From the NCBI GenBank assembly GCA_001898625.1, contig MKUP01000027.1, positions 62,001 through 126,000 of the forward strand: a stretch of 64,000 bases of DNA, read 5' to 3'. The translations under genes were made by a program, and so were the position numbers. The notes under the pieces are model-generated. The model saw only the letters and a list, made by a program, of their open reading frames with translations, was not told where the DNA came from and searched no databases. The DNA comes from Burkholderiales bacterium 67-32 (lineage in GTDB: Bacteria > Pseudomonadota > Gammaproteobacteria > Burkholderiales > Burkholderiaceae_B). Position 1 is the first letter of the stretch; the number at the start of each line of letters is the position of its first letter. Positions 42,372-51,588 of the stretch are shown one piece after another.

Positions 42372-42989
42372 ATGTCGTTTTCTTCTTTGCGCCAGGAAAT
42401 CGCCGCCGCCGCGGCCCGGATGATCGCCGAGGACGGGCTGGACTACAGCACGGCCAAGCGCAAGGCGGTCAAGCAACTGGTGGGGGCGGGCAGCCTGCCC
42501 CGCGGCGACGTACTGCCGGACAATGACGAAATAGAGAGCGAGGTCCGCGAATATCAGGCCTTGTTCATGGGGGACACCCAGCCCGCGCGCCTGGCACGGC
42601 TGCGGCGGGTGGCGCTGTCGGTCATGGACCTGCTGGAACGATTCCAGCCCTACCTGGTCGGTCCTGTCTGGAACGGCACCGCGGGCGAGCATTCCGACAT
42701 CGCCCTGCAGTGCTTCGCCGACTCATCCAAGGAAGTCGAGATATTCCTCCTGAACCGTGGCATCAAATACGAAGTGGGCGAGCGCCCGGATTTCCGCGGC
42801 CGCGGCAAGGTCGAGGCCCTGTACTTCCTCTGGCAGGAGGAAGGTGTCATGTTGAGCATCTATGATGGCCTGGCGCTGCGTGGCGCCTTGAAGCCGGGCC
42901 CGGACGGCCGTGCCGAGCGCGGCGACGCGCGGGCCGTGGCCCGGCTGCTGGACGACGTCGAGGGGCGGGTGCAGGGGGAAACGGCATGA
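42372..42989 (+). CDS. Conserved beta-proteobacterial protein of unknown function
   Basis: A 205-residue soluble protein I recognise only as a conserved family next to mpl in related bacteria. The N-terminal half is helical (SLRQEIAAAAARMIAEDGLD, then an AKRKAVKQL basic helix); the second half has mixed structure with HSDIALQCFADSSKEVEIFL and YFLWQEEGVMLSIYDG. No signal peptide or membrane segment. Divergent from mpl, 107 bases apart. The TlpA-like gene starts within its stop (ATGA), so the two are co-translated. Confidence 0.8.
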   Translation: MSFSSLRQEIAAAAARMIAEDGLDYSTAKRKAVKQLVGAGSLPRGDVLPDNDEIESEVREYQALFMGDTQPARLARLRRVALSVMDLLERFQPYLVGPVWNGTAGEHSDIALQCFADSSKEVEIFLLNRGIKYEVGERPDFRGRGKVEALYFLWQEEGVMLSIYDGLALRGALKPGPDGRAERGDARAVARLLDDVEGRVQGETA

Positions 42990-43516
42990 GCGAATTTTCT
43001 CGCCGCCGGCTGTTGGCATACGGCGGCACGGGCGTCGCGGCGGCCCTGGTGGGCGGCGGCGTGGCCTGGTGGCGCCTGGCGCCCACCGCCGCGTCCGACC
43101 GTGCGGTGAACATCCTGTATGCGCAGACGCTGGAGGGGCTGGACGGCCGTTCCTATCCGTTCCAGCAATGGCGGGGACAGCGCTTGGTGGTGAATTTCTG
43201 GGCGACCTGGTGCCCGCCCTGCGTGGACGAGATGCCTGAACTGGACATGCTGCACAAGGAATTCGTCAATACGGCGCAGTTTGTCGGGATCGGCATCGAT
43301 TCGGCCGCCAACATGCAGAAATTCGTCGAAAAAGTGCCCGTGGGTTATCCTTTGCTGATCGCCGGCAATGTCGGTACGGAACTGGCGCGCGAGCTGGGCA
43401 ATGCCAGCGGCGGCTTGCCGTATACGGTAGTGATCGACGAAAAAGGGGGAGTAATCCATCAGTATTCCGGCCGGATCAAGCCCGACACCCTGCGGGGCGT
43501 GCTCAAGCCTGCCTGA
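42986..43516 (+). CDS. TlpA/ResA-like periplasmic thioredoxin
   Basis: A 176-residue thiol-disulfide protein. The N terminus SEFSRRRLLAYGG plus a hydrophobic stretch looks like a twin-arginine-type signal or anchor. The thioredoxin fold begins near 45 and has the active site WCPPC (Cys76, Cys79) after VVNFWAT, with the cis-proline loop GGLPYTVVID near 150. It probably reduces or oxidises disulfides in the periplasm, for example in cytochrome c maturation. ATG overlaps the preceding stop. Confidence 0.92.
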   Translation: MSEFSRRRLLAYGGTGVAAALVGGGVAWWRLAPTAASDRAVNILYAQTLEGLDGRSYPFQQWRGQRLVVNFWATWCPPCVDEMPELDMLHKEFVNTAQFVGIGIDSAANMQKFVEKVPVGYPLLIAGNVGTELARELGNASGGLPYTVVIDEKGGVIHQYSGRIKPDTLRGVLKPA

Positions 43517-43654
43517 ATGCCGTCCGGATCCCCCGGGCATCCCCGGGGCGGGATGTTCCCGACATAGGCAGAATCGTCGAATTCGTTACAATTGATAGAC
43601 AATATGGCGTGTTTTGCGTAAAAATCGCGCCCTTCCGTATCGCATCGCAGGCAT

Positions 43655-44089
43655 ATGGCCCATCGCATCCTGGTTTTGCACGGCCCGAATCTGAATCTGC
43701 TCGGCACGCGCGAGCCTGGTATCTATGGTGCGACGACGCTGGCCGACATCGATGCCCGGCTGCTGGCCCTGGCACAGCAGCACGGCGCATCGCTCGCCTC
43801 GTTCCAGAGCAACCACGAAGGTGCGCTGGTCGACCGCATTCAGGCGGCCGCGGGCGAAGGTGTCGATTTCATCGTGATCAATCCGGCGGCCTACACGCAC
43901 ACCAGCGTGGCGGTCAGGGATGCGCTTGCGGCGGTAGCGGTGCCGTTCATCGAAGTCCATTTGTCGAACGTGCACAAGCGGGAAGCCTTCAGGCACCGTT
44001 CTTATTTTTCCGACCTGGCCGTGGGCGTGATCGCCGGGCTGGGCGTCGATGGCTATGAAGCGGCCGTGCGCTACGCGCTGTCGCATTGA
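43655..44089 (+). CDS. aroQ: 3-dehydroquinate dehydratase, type II
   Basis: A 144-residue dodecameric enzyme of the shikimate pathway that dehydrates 3-dehydroquinate. The start [20 protein letters not shown], catalytic Tyr24 (PGIYG), [17 protein letters not shown] and [11 protein letters not shown] with the catalytic His region are all standard. An AT-rich stretch with TTACAATTGATAGACAATAT (43,584-43,603) lies upstream and may hold the promoter for aroQ and accBC. accB follows after 21 bases. Confidence 0.95.
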   Translation: MAHRILVLHGPNLNLLGTREPGIYGATTLADIDARLLALAQQHGASLASFQSNHEGALVDRIQAAAGEGVDFIVINPAAYTHTSVAVRDALAAVAVPFIEVHLSNVHKREAFRHRSYFSDLAVGVIAGLGVDGYEAAVRYALSH

Positions 44090-44110
44090 AGAAAATTACG
44101 GGGAAGCCCC

Positions 44111-44572
44111 ATGGATCTTAGAAAACTGAAAACCTTGATCGACCTGGTTGCCGAGTCCGGCATCGCCGAGCTCGAGATCACCGAGGGCGAAGGCAAGGTG
44201 CGCATCGTCAAGTTCGCGCAGGGTGGCCAGTTCACCGCCGCGCCGGGGGTCCAGGCCTACCAGGTCATGCCGCAGGCCGCGGCCACGCCGGCTCCGGCCG
44301 CCGAAGCCGCGCCCGCCCCGGCGCCCGTCGTGGCCCAGGGCCACATCGTCAAGTCGCCCATGGTCGGCACCTTCTACCGTGCGCCCAACCCCGGCGCCGC
44401 GGCGTTCGTGGACGTCGGCCAGGCGGTCAAGGAAGGCGATCCCCTGTGCATCATCGAGGCCATGAAGCTGCTCAACGAGATCGAGGCGGACAAGGCCGGC
44501 ACCATCAAGGAAATCCTGGTCGAGAACGGCCAGCCGGTCGAATTCGGCCAACCTCTGTTCGTGATCGGCTGA
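44111..44572 (+). CDS. accB: Acetyl-CoA carboxylase biotin carboxyl carrier protein
   Basis: A 153-residue carrier. The N-terminal region ([13 protein letters not shown]) is followed by an Ala/Pro-rich linker (about 45-78) and the biotinyl domain, with biotin attached at Lys119 in [10 protein letters not shown]. It carries carboxyl groups from AccC to the transferase for fatty-acid synthesis. It lies between aroQ and accC in the order usual for proteobacteria; accC follows after 168 bases. Confidence 0.96.
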   Translation: MDLRKLKTLIDLVAESGIAELEITEGEGKVRIVKFAQGGQFTAAPGVQAYQVMPQAAATPAPAAEAAPAPAPVVAQGHIVKSPMVGTFYRAPNPGAAAFVDVGQAVKEGDPLCIIEAMKLLNEIEADKAGTIKEILVENGQPVEFGQPLFVIG

Positions 44573-44740
44573 CCGGTCGACACCATGCGCATCGACACCT
44601 TGCCCGTTGATGCGCTCCACACCGTGTTATCAGTCGGGCGCAGGGACCGGCGCGCCAGTCCCGGCAAGGCATCGTCCGCCGCGACGCCGCCGGAGGAAAC
44701 CGTCCCGACCAGCCGTCCGACTTTTTCAGGACATTCGTTC

Positions 44741-46090
44741 ATGTTTGAAAAGATCCTGATCGCGAATCGCGGGGAAATCGCCCTGCGCATCCAGCGCGCC
44801 TGCCGCGAGCTGGGGATCAAGAGCGTGGTCGTGCACTCCGAGGCCGACCGCGAGGCGAAGTACGTCAAGCTGGCCGACGAGTCGGTCTGCATCGGGCCCG
44901 CGCCCTCGCGCGAGAGCTACCTGAACATGCCGGCCATCATCTCGGCGGCCGAAGTGACCGACGCCGAGGCCATCCACCCGGGTTACGGCTTCCTGTCCGA
45001 GAATGCCGATTTCGCCGAGCGGGTCGAGAAAAGCGGCTTCGTGTTCATCGGCCCCAAGCCCGAGTCCATCCGCATGATGGGCGACAAGGTCAGCGCCAAG
45101 CAGGCCATGATCGCGGCCGGAGTTCCTGTGGTGCCCGGTTCCGACGGCGCGCTGCCCGAGGACTCCAAGGAAATCATCCAGACCGCCCGCAAGGTCGGCT
45201 ATCCGGTCATCATCAAGGCCGCCGGCGGCGGTGGCGGCCGGGGCATGCGCGTGGTCCACACCGAGGCCGCGCTGCTCAACGCCGTGACCATGACACGGTC
45301 CGAAGCCGCGGCCGCGTTCAACAATCCCGACGTGTACATGGAGAAGTTCCTCGAGAATCCCCGCCACGTCGAGATCCAGATCCTGGCCGACGGCCAGCGC
45401 AGCGCGATCTGGCTGGGCGAGCGCGACTGCTCGATGCAGCGCCGCCACCAGAAGATCATCGAGGAAGCGCCGGCGCCGCACATCCCGCGCCGGCTGATCG
45501 ACCGCATCGGCGACCGCTGCGCCGATGCCTGCCGCAAGATCGGCTATCGCGGCGCGGGCACGTTCGAGTTCCTGTACGAGAACGGCGAGTTCTATTTCAT
45601 CGAAATGAACACCCGCATCCAGGTCGAGCACCCGGTTACCGAGGCGATCACCGGCGTGGACCTGGTGCAGGAGCAGATCCGTATCGCCGCCGGCGAGAAG
45701 CTGCGGCTGCGCCAGCGCGACGTCGTGTTCCGCGGCCATGCCATCGAATGCCGGATCAACGCCGAGGATCCGTTCCGCTTCACCCCCAGCCCGGGCCGCA
45801 TCACCAACTGGCACGTCCCCGGGGGCCCCGGCATCCGCGTCGACTCGCACGTCTACAACGGCTATTTCGTGCCGCCGAACTACGATTCCATGATCGCCAA
45901 GGTCATCGCCTACGGCGATACGCGCGACCAGGCGCTGGCGCGCATGCGCATCGCCCTGTCGGAAATGGCGGTCGACGGCATTTCGACCAACATCGCGCTG
46001 CATCGCGAACTGCTCCAGGATGCCCGCTTCATCGAAGGCGGAACCAACATCCATTATCTGGAGCATCGCCTGTCCCAGCGTCCGGACTGA
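44741..46090 (+). CDS. accC: Acetyl-CoA carboxylase, biotin carboxylase subunit
   Basis: A 449-residue ATP-grasp enzyme, the same length as the E. coli protein. Landmarks: [17 protein letters not shown] at the start, [15 protein letters not shown], the glycine-rich [14 protein letters not shown] lid, [16 protein letters not shown], and [14 protein letters not shown]. The ATG at 44,741 matches the family start; the earlier in-frame ATG at 44,585 would add an unrelated 52-residue leader. Co-transcribed with accB. Confidence 0.96.
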   Translation: MFEKILIANRGEIALRIQRACRELGIKSVVVHSEADREAKYVKLADESVCIGPAPSRESYLNMPAIISAAEVTDAEAIHPGYGFLSENADFAERVEKSGFVFIGPKPESIRMMGDKVSAKQAMIAAGVPVVPGSDGALPEDSKEIIQTARKVGYPVIIKAAGGGGGRGMRVVHTEAALLNAVTMTRSEAAAAFNNPDVYMEKFLENPRHVEIQILADGQRSAIWLGERDCSMQRRHQKIIEEAPAPHIPRRLIDRIGDRCADACRKIGYRGAGTFEFLYENGEFYFIEMNTRIQVEHPVTEAITGVDLVQEQIRIAAGEKLRLRQRDVVFRGHAIECRINAEDPFRFTPSPGRITNWHVPGGPGIRVDSHVYNGYFVPPNYDSMIAKVIAYGDTRDQALARMRIALSEMAVDGISTNIALHRELLQDARFIEGGTNIHYLEHRLSQRPD

Positions 46091-46105
46091 AGGTAGCGAG
46101 TCCGT

Positions 46106-46999
46106 ATGCGCGAACTGGTGTTCGACTGCCCCGAGCAATTGGCCGAGCCGCTGTCCGACGCGCTGCTGGAAGCGGGCGTGTTGTCGGTGTCGGTCGAGGA
46201 TGCCGACTTCGGCACCGAGGCCGAGCGGCCCTTGTTCGGTGAACCCGGCCTCGAACCGGAAACCCAGGCGTGGTCGCGCAATCGCGTCGTGGCGCTGCTG
46301 CCCGACGGCGAGGATCCGGCCCAACTGCTGGCGGTCGCCTGCGCGGCCTGCGGCATCGACGAACTCCCCGTCTGGCAATTGCGCGACGTGCCGGATGCCG
46401 ACTGGGTCCGCCTGACGCAGTCGCAGTTCGAGCCCATCGAGGTCGATGCCCGTATCTGGATCGTGCCGACCTGGCACGAAGTGCCGGATCGTCCGGGCAC
46501 CATCTCCATCCGCCTGGACCCGGGCCTGGCCTTCGGTACCGGCAGCCATCCCACCACCCATCTGTGCCTGGCCTGGCTGGCCGCCAACCTGCAGGCCGGC
46601 CGCAGCGTACTGGACTACGGCTGCGGGTCGGGCATCCTGGCGATTGCCGCGCGCAAGCTCGGTGCCGGCGAAACCGTGGGCATCGACATCGACCCGCAGG
46701 CGGTCCAGTCCGCCCAGGCCAACGCCCAGGCCAACGAGGTCGAGGTCCTGACCGGCCTGCCCGACGTGCGCCAGGGCTGGCGCGCCGACGTGGTGGTCGC
46801 CAACATCCTGTCCAATCCGCTCAAGGTGCTCGCGCCCATGTTGTGCGACCGCGTGCTGCCGGGCGGCGACCTGATCCTGTCGGGCGTGCTCGAGCGGCAG
46901 GCCGACGAAGTCGCGCAGGCGTACGCGCCGTGGATCGCGATGAAGGTCTGGCGCGCGCTGGACGGCTGGGTCTGCCTGCACGGGCAGCGTCCCGCCTGA
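46106..46999 (+). CDS. prmA: Ribosomal protein L11 methyltransferase
   Basis: A 297-residue SAM-dependent enzyme that methylates ribosomal protein L11. The N-terminal L11-binding domain is followed by the Rossmann methyltransferase domain with [28 protein letters not shown] (SAM loop) and [12 protein letters not shown], the NxLxxPL-type motif. It starts 15 bases after accC and continues the operon towards the zinc-ribbon protein. Confidence 0.95.
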   Translation: MRELVFDCPEQLAEPLSDALLEAGVLSVSVEDADFGTEAERPLFGEPGLEPETQAWSRNRVVALLPDGEDPAQLLAVACAACGIDELPVWQLRDVPDADWVRLTQSQFEPIEVDARIWIVPTWHEVPDRPGTISIRLDPGLAFGTGSHPTTHLCLAWLAANLQAGRSVLDYGCGSGILAIAARKLGAGETVGIDIDPQAVQSAQANAQANEVEVLTGLPDVRQGWRADVVVANILSNPLKVLAPMLCDRVLPGGDLILSGVLERQADEVAQAYAPWIAMKVWRALDGWVCLHGQRPA

Positions 47000-47011
47000 C
47001 GGACGCCCGGC

Positions 47012-48193
47012 ATGACGCTCGCCACTCGCTGCCCCCAGTGCGCCACAGCGTTCCGGGTGGCTCCCGACCAGATCAAGCTGCGCGGCGGCTGGGTGCGGTG
47101 CGGGGTCTGCAATGAAGTCTTCGATAGCAGCCAGAGCCTGATCGAGCTGGACCCGGCCGGAGGCACGCCGCGCCCGGTGGCCGCCGGTCCGGCCTCGCTG
47201 TCCGAGGCGCCGGCCGAGCCGCACGTGCTGCGTCGGCGCGGGGAAGGGCTGACCGCACCCGCGCAGGATGGCGAAGAGCCGTCTTTCGCACCGGAATCCG
47301 CGCCGCCGTTTTTCGCGTTGCCGGACGTCGTCGGCAACGAATCCGTCGACCCGCCTACCCGTGCGCCATCGCCGTCCGGGGTCGAGTCCTCTTCGGTTTC
47401 GGGCGACGTCGCGCCGCCGCTTGCTTCGGACGAGGGCCTGCCTTCGGTGCTGCGATCCCGCCGCCCCGCGCCGGCCGGCCTGCCGGACGAAGCCCGGGCC
47501 GAGCCGGAGGTGGAGGCCGAGCGGCAACCCGCCGCCGATAACCTGCATGCTCCCATCGTGAGCGAGTCCCGTCCACGCGCGCAGGAACCGCGAAGCGACG
47601 AGGCGCCCGATTTCCTCGACCAGGACGTCCGCCGGCGCCGTCGGCGTGCCCTGTGGCTGTGGAGCCTGGCCGCGCTGATCGCGCTGCTGGTCCTGCTGGC
47701 GCAGGCGGCGTGGATCTTCCGTGCCGAGATCGCGACCCGCGTGCCCATGCTCCGGCCCGGCATGGAACGGCTGTGCCAGCGGTGGCAGTGCACCGTGGGC
47801 TATCCCCGCGCGCCCGAACTGCTGGTCATCGAATCTTCGTCCGTCGAGCCCTGGTCGCCCGAGTCGCCGGGATTCGCGCCGCCGATCGCCGACATGGCCG
47901 AGTCGGCGCCGGGCGAATCCTCGGAAGTCGTCCTGCCGACGCGCCAACTGGCGCTGCGGATGGTGCTGCGCAACCGCGCCACGTTCCCGCAGTCCTGGCC
48001 CGCCATCGAACTGTCGTTGATGGACCTGTCCGACGCGGTAGCCGCCCGCCGGGTGCTGCTGCCGTCGGTCTATCTGTCGCCCCGCGATTTCGCCCAGCCC
48101 CTGGGGCCGCTCCAGGAGCGGGTCCTGCGGATTCCCATCGAAACCATCGACGCCCACGCCACCGGCTACCGCGTCGCCATCTTCTATCCGTGA
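47012..48193 (+). CDS. Zinc-ribbon, membrane-anchored DUF3426 protein
   Basis: A 393-residue protein. The N-terminal MJ0042-type zinc ribbon has Cys7, Cys10, Cys30 and Cys33. A long Pro/Ala/Glu-rich disordered region follows (about 45-205), then a basic RRRRRA cluster, one membrane helix (about 213-233) and a periplasmic DUF3426 domain to the end. Function unknown; the family regularly sits after prmA in beta-proteobacteria. The 12-base gap to prmA indicates one operon. Confidence 0.88.
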   Translation: MTLATRCPQCATAFRVAPDQIKLRGGWVRCGVCNEVFDSSQSLIELDPAGGTPRPVAAGPASLSEAPAEPHVLRRRGEGLTAPAQDGEEPSFAPESAPPFFALPDVVGNESVDPPTRAPSPSGVESSSVSGDVAPPLASDEGLPSVLRSRRPAPAGLPDEARAEPEVEAERQPAADNLHAPIVSESRPRAQEPRSDEAPDFLDQDVRRRRRRALWLWSLAALIALLVLLAQAAWIFRAEIATRVPMLRPGMERLCQRWQCTVGYPRAPELLVIESSSVEPWSPESPGFAPPIADMAESAPGESSEVVLPTRQLALRMVLRNRATFPQSWPAIELSLMDLSDAVAARRVLLPSVYLSPRDFAQPLGPLQERVLRIPIETIDAHATGYRVAIFYP

Positions 48194-48198
48194 CCGCC

Positions 48199-49155
48199 AT
48201 GGCCCATCCCGAAACCGCTCCCGTCATCATCTGCGGCTCCGTTGCGTTCGATACGATCATGGTGTTCGAAGGCAAGTTCCAGGAACACATCTTGCCGGAG
48301 CAGGTCCACGCGCTCAGCGTCTCCTTCCTGGTGCCGTCCATGCGCAAGGAGTACGGCGGTTGCGCGGGCAACATCGCCTACAACATGCGGCTGCTGGGCG
48401 GTACGCCCGTGCCGGTGGCCACCGTGGGCGAGGACGCGGGCGACTACCTGCGCCGCATGCGCGAGCAAGGCACCAACGTCGACTGGGTCAAGGTCGTTCC
48501 CGACACCTTCACCGCGCAGTGTTTCATCACGACCGACCTGGCGGACAACCAGATCACCGCTTTCCACCCCGGCGCCATGTCGGCGGCGGCCACCAACGAC
48601 CTGACCGGGGCGCCCGGCGTCTGGGGCATCGTCGCGCCCGACGCGAAGGACGGCATGTTCGCGCATGCCCGGCGGCTGCATGCGCAAGGCATTCCCTTCA
48701 TCTTCGATCTGGGCCAGGCCATGCCGCTGTTCAGCGGCGAGGACCTGGAGGAAATGCTGGCGCTCGCGCAAGTGCTGACGGTCAACGACTACGAGGCCCA
48801 TGTGGTCGAGCAGCGCACGGGCCGCAGCATGGCCGACATCGCCGCCGGCCTGCAGGCAGCCATCGTGACCCGGGGCGAGAAGGGCTCGACGCTGCTGACC
48901 GGCGGCCAGGAGATCCAGATCGATCCCGTCAAGGCCGAGGCGGTGGTGGATCCCACCGGCTGCGGCGATGCCTACCGGGCCGGCCTGCTGTACGGGCTGA
49001 CGGTGGGATGGCGCTGGGAAGACTGCTGCAAGCTGGCCAGCCTGATGGGTGCGATCAAGATCGCCTGGCGGGGCCCGCAGAACCACCAGATCAGCCGCGA
49101 AGAGATCTCGTCGCGCCTGGAGCGCAGCTACGGACTCTCGTTGCCCCAGGGCTGA
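48199..49155 (+). CDS. PfkB-family carbohydrate/nucleoside kinase
   Basis: A 318-residue ribokinase-fold kinase. The N-terminal ICGSVAFDTIMVFEGKF, the substrate-binding GGCAGNIAYNMRLLGG and the C-terminal DPTGCGDAYRAGL with catalytic Asp257 are all present. Ribokinase, fructokinase and adenosine kinase share this fold; the protein resembles those annotated as adenosine kinases in related genomes, but the substrate is not certain. It follows the DUF3426 gene by 5 bases and ends the acc-prmA operon. Confidence 0.9.
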   Translation: MAHPETAPVIICGSVAFDTIMVFEGKFQEHILPEQVHALSVSFLVPSMRKEYGGCAGNIAYNMRLLGGTPVPVATVGEDAGDYLRRMREQGTNVDWVKVVPDTFTAQCFITTDLADNQITAFHPGAMSAAATNDLTGAPGVWGIVAPDAKDGMFAHARRLHAQGIPFIFDLGQAMPLFSGEDLEEMLALAQVLTVNDYEAHVVEQRTGRSMADIAAGLQAAIVTRGEKGSTLLTGGQEIQIDPVKAEAVVDPTGCGDAYRAGLLYGLTVGWRWEDCCKLASLMGAIKIAWRGPQNHQISREEISSRLERSYGLSLPQG

Positions 49156-49318
49156 CGCGCCCATCGCGGTCATGGTTTGAAACAACCTGGCCGGTCCGGG
49201 GCAGGCGCCCAAGGGCCGGGGGGCGAACCGACAGGGTATAAATCCAGTCCAAGACCTTTGTTTCATACCAAGAAGAGGGCGCTGCGGCGTTTCTCCGCTT
49301 TTCCATCAGGATGGCTCT

Positions 49319-49819
49319 ATGAATCCAAGCAATTCGTCTCTTTCCCTGGCTGCCGGACGCGGGCGCGTGCTGGCCGTGGCCGCCGCGCTGTCCGCGCTGG
49401 CGCTTCTGGCCGGATGCGCGACGGGCAGCAACTCGGCGTCGGTCTATGACCGCAACCAGGCGCAGCGCGAGCAGGTGGTGCGCATGGGGACGGTGGAGTC
49501 GGTGCGGCGCGTCACGATCGACCGCGGCCAGACCGGCGTGGGCACGGCCGGCGGCGCCATCGTCGGCGGCGTGGCGGGCAGCAGCATAGGCGGGGGCCGC
49601 GGCCAGATCATCACGTCGGTGCTGGGCGCGATCGCCGGCGGCATCGCCGGGCAAGCCGTGGAAGGCGGCATGTCCAAGCGCGACGGCCTGGAAATCACCG
49701 TTCGCTTCCAGAACGGAGAAATGCGCTCCATCGTGCAGGAAGCCGACGAGATGTTCTATGTCGGGGATCGTGTGCGCGTGCTGAGCGGAACCGGCGCCAC
49801 CCGCGTCACGCATCTGTAA
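49319..49819 (+). CDS. SlyB/Pcp-like glycine-zipper outer-membrane lipoprotein
   Basis: A 166-residue lipoprotein with a signal peptide and lipobox LLAGC, lipidated at Cys33. A glycine-zipper segment (about 78-115: GGAIVGGVAGSSIGGG and LGAIAGGIAGQAVEGG) is followed by a small beta domain with EITVRFQNGEMRSIVQEAD and VGDRVRVL. SlyB-type proteins support outer-membrane integrity. It has its own 163-base upstream region. The next gene is convergent. Confidence 0.92.
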   Translation: MNPSNSSLSLAAGRGRVLAVAAALSALALLAGCATGSNSASVYDRNQAQREQVVRMGTVESVRRVTIDRGQTGVGTAGGAIVGGVAGSSIGGGRGQIITSVLGAIAGGIAGQAVEGGMSKRDGLEITVRFQNGEMRSIVQEADEMFYVGDRVRVLSGTGATRVTHL

Positions 49820-49892
49820 GGCAGAGAGGCCAGGCGCCGCTTGCCTGGCGGCGCTTCAGCGATGCCGGCGTGGGCCTTGAGCCCGCCTGGCA

Positions 49893-50450
49893 TCACAGCC
49901 CGAAGATGGGCAGGCCGATGCGGGACAGCACCATCAGCGCGATCTGCGTCAGCAGGAACAGGACTAGCGGCGACAGGTCCAGGCTTCCCAGCGAAGGCAG
50001 CACGCGCCGGATCGGATCCAGCAGCGGCGCCGTCAGCGCGTGAAGGACCGGCATGGCCGGCGCGCTGGGATTGACCCACGACAGGATCACCATCAGCAGC
50101 GTGACCCACATCACCAGGTTGATGGACCACTTCAGCATCAGCATCAGCGCGATCCACAGCCCCTCGGGCAGCATGGAAAGCGGATTGCCGCCCGCCACCA
50201 GCATGATGGCCACCAGATAGACCAGCGCCGTCAACCAGGCCGCCACCAGGCTGGCCCAATCCACGCCACCCCGCCCCCCCAGCACCCGCCGCAGCGGAAT
50301 CACCACCCAGTCGGTGACCTGGAACACGGTCCGCGAAATAGGGTTGTACGGCGGCATCCGCACGAACTGCAGCCACAGCCGCAGCAGCAGCACGGCCCCG
50401 TAAAGGGTGAAAACGACGTTGAGCAGAAAACGGGCGATATCGCCAACCAT
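49893..50450 (-). CDS. YggT family integral membrane protein
   Basis: A 185-residue inner-membrane protein with two YGGT repeats: helices near 5-25 and 75-100, then again near 110-130 and 160-180, with the PYNPISRTVFQVTDWVVIPL and NPSAPAMPVLHALTAPLLDP segments of the family. GGAG 5 bases before ATG 50,450 supports this start. The family is linked to membrane-protein handling or potassium/osmotic tolerance, but no biochemical role is firm. Confidence 0.92.
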   Translation of the reverse strand: MVGDIARFLLNVVFTLYGAVLLLRLWLQFVRMPPYNPISRTVFQVTDWVVIPLRRVLGGRGGVDWASLVAAWLTALVYLVAIMLVAGGNPLSMLPEGLWIALMLMLKWSINLVMWVTLLMVILSWVNPSAPAMPVLHALTAPLLDPIRRVLPSLGSLDLSPLVLFLLTQIALMVLSRIGLPIFGL

Positions 50451-50535
50451 GGGAACTCCGAATGCCTGCACGACTTATTCAGCAGGCTGTAAGCAAAAGA
50501 TTATAGCTCCCTGCACAAGTCTCCCACCGACCCAG

Positions 50536-50610
50536 GATGCGGTGGATCCGGCTTTGCCGGTCCACCCGCATCGCCCCCTGGGGGGGCGCGCGAAGCGCGT
50601 AGGGGGGACT
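50536..50610. repeat. Palindromic intergenic repeat (REP-like candidate)
   Basis: Two adjacent hairpins. The first (50,536-50,572) pairs GATGCGGTGGATCCGGC with GCCGGTCCACCCGCATC over a TTT loop. The second holds CCCCCTGGGGGGG, CGCGCGAAGCGCG and AGGGGGG. This looks like the dispersed GC-rich intergenic repeats of Bordetella/Achromobacter genomes, but only one copy is in the window. Confidence 0.5.
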
Positions 50611-50613
50611 AAA

Positions 50614-50647
50614 AAACCCCGCCAAAGCTTGCACCTTGGCGGGGTTT
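50614..50647 (-). terminator. Rho-independent terminator of the histone H1-like gene
   Basis: A 12-base stem AAACCCCGCCAA / TTGGCGGGGTTT with a 10-base loop, followed on the minus strand by TTT and AGTCC. It stands 31 bases after the stop of the H1-like gene. Confidence 0.88.
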
Positions 50648-50678
50648 GAACCAGAGCGCAAGGCGCTCCGATTAGGGC

Positions 50679-51209
50679 TTACGGGCGGCTGCCCGTAGGG
50701 AAGGGCCAAGCAGCGGCAGGGTTGAGCGCCGTTTTCGCGCCCGGCGCAGCCGCGGTCGAGGGCGCAGGGGCAGGCTTTTTGGCAGCAGGCTTCTTGGGAG
50801 CCGCCTTTTTGGCCGCAGGCTTCTTGGCAGCAGGCTTCTTGGCAGCAGGCTTCTTGGCGGCAGCTTTCTTGGCCGGGGCCTTCTTGGCTGCAACCTTCTT
50901 CACTGCGGCTTTCTTGGCCGGGGCCTTCTTGGCCGCAACCTTCTTCACTGCGGCTTTCTTGGCCGGGGCCTTCTTGGCCGCAACCTTCTTCACTGCGGCT
51001 TTCTTGGCCGGAGCCTTCTTGGCCGCGACCTTCTTCACTGCGGCTTTCTTGGCCGGGGCCTTCTTGGCCGCGACCTTCTTCACCGCGGCTTTCTTGGCCG
51101 GAGCCTTCTTCGCCGCAACCTTCTTCACTGCCGCCTTCTTGGCCGGGGCTTTCTTAGCCGGGGCTTTCTTGGCTACCGCTTTCTTCGCGGCCTTCTTGGC
51201 TGTCGCCAT
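50679..51209 (-). CDS. Histone H1-like DNA-binding protein (BpH1/AlgP type)
   Basis: A 176-residue, extremely Lys/Ala-rich nucleoid protein resembling eukaryotic H1 tails. After [15 protein letters not shown] come six tandem copies of the 15-residue unit [15 protein letters not shown], then Pro-richer AAKKPAAKK repeats and a non-repetitive tail ending FPTGSRP. AAGGAG 7 bases before ATG 51,209 fixes the start. It probably compacts DNA through lysine-phosphate contacts. The 45-bp DNA repeat makes the gene prone to length change, as described for BpH1 between Bordetella strains. Confidence 0.93.
   Translation of the reverse strand: MATAKKAAKKAVAKKAPAKKAPAKKAAVKKVAAKKAPAKKAAVKKVAAKKAPAKKAAVKKVAAKKAPAKKAAVKKVAAKKAPAKKAAVKKVAAKKAPAKKAAVKKVAAKKAPAKKAAAKKPAAKKPAAKKPAAKKAAPKKPAAKKPAPAPSTAAAPGAKTALNPAAAWPFPTGSRP
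50893..51162 (-). repeat. Six tandem 45-bp repeats within the H1-like gene
   Basis: The landmark ACCTTCTTCAC recurs at 50,893, 50,938, 50,983, 51,028, 51,073 and 51,118, exactly 45 bases apart, with few third-position changes. Each unit encodes one 15-residue repeat, so gain or loss keeps the frame. Confidence 0.9.
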
Positions 51210-51588
51210 GGTCTGCTCCTTTACGAGACGTTCAGGGACCCAGAACACGAACCCGCTCGGACCATCCTCACGGGCTATTCATCGGCGCAAACCCTGCTGG
51301 TGAACGAAACCTCAACAGCGGAATCAGTTTGCGCTAATGAATGCTTTACACAGCCATTCGACATACCCCGCACCGTGTGCGACCCATGTCGAATGACTTG
51401 GCAGGCGGTTTCCCGCCTGCCGGATGACACCTCCGTTTGCCCGGCCGCCCATGCTTCGTCTTCGACAAAGCAACAGGCGCAGGGGCCGGATGGTGCGCTG
51501 GGCGAGGGGGCCTGCCCCAACCGCCGCGTCTGAACTCATCCGGGCCCTGCCGGGCGCCCGAGGGCGCCTGATCCTGTCTACGTGCGGT
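51210..51588. other. Intergenic region between the H1-like gene and nrdB
   Basis: It holds no convincing gene. The H1 ribosome site is at its left end. A perfect nine-base hairpin GGCAGGCGG / CCGCCTGCC lies at 51,400-51,421, and a GGCGCC / GGCGCC hairpin at 51,553-51,568 stands 21 bases after the nrdB stop without a T-run. Short open frames on both strands have no ribosome site or family likeness. Confidence 0.6.

Noticed and set aside
44726-48157. A 1,143-codon open frame on the minus strand opposite accC, prmA and the DUF3426 gene
   Set aside because: It is the antisense frame of three well-recognised genes in GC-rich DNA, with His/Gly/Arg-rich low-complexity translation and no family likeness. 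Similar long antisense frames (for example 23,427-26,552 and 2309-3850) were dropped for the same reason.
50893-51162. CRISPR array
   Set aside because: The 45-bp units are contiguous, with no unique spacers, and encode an in-frame 15-residue protein repeat.
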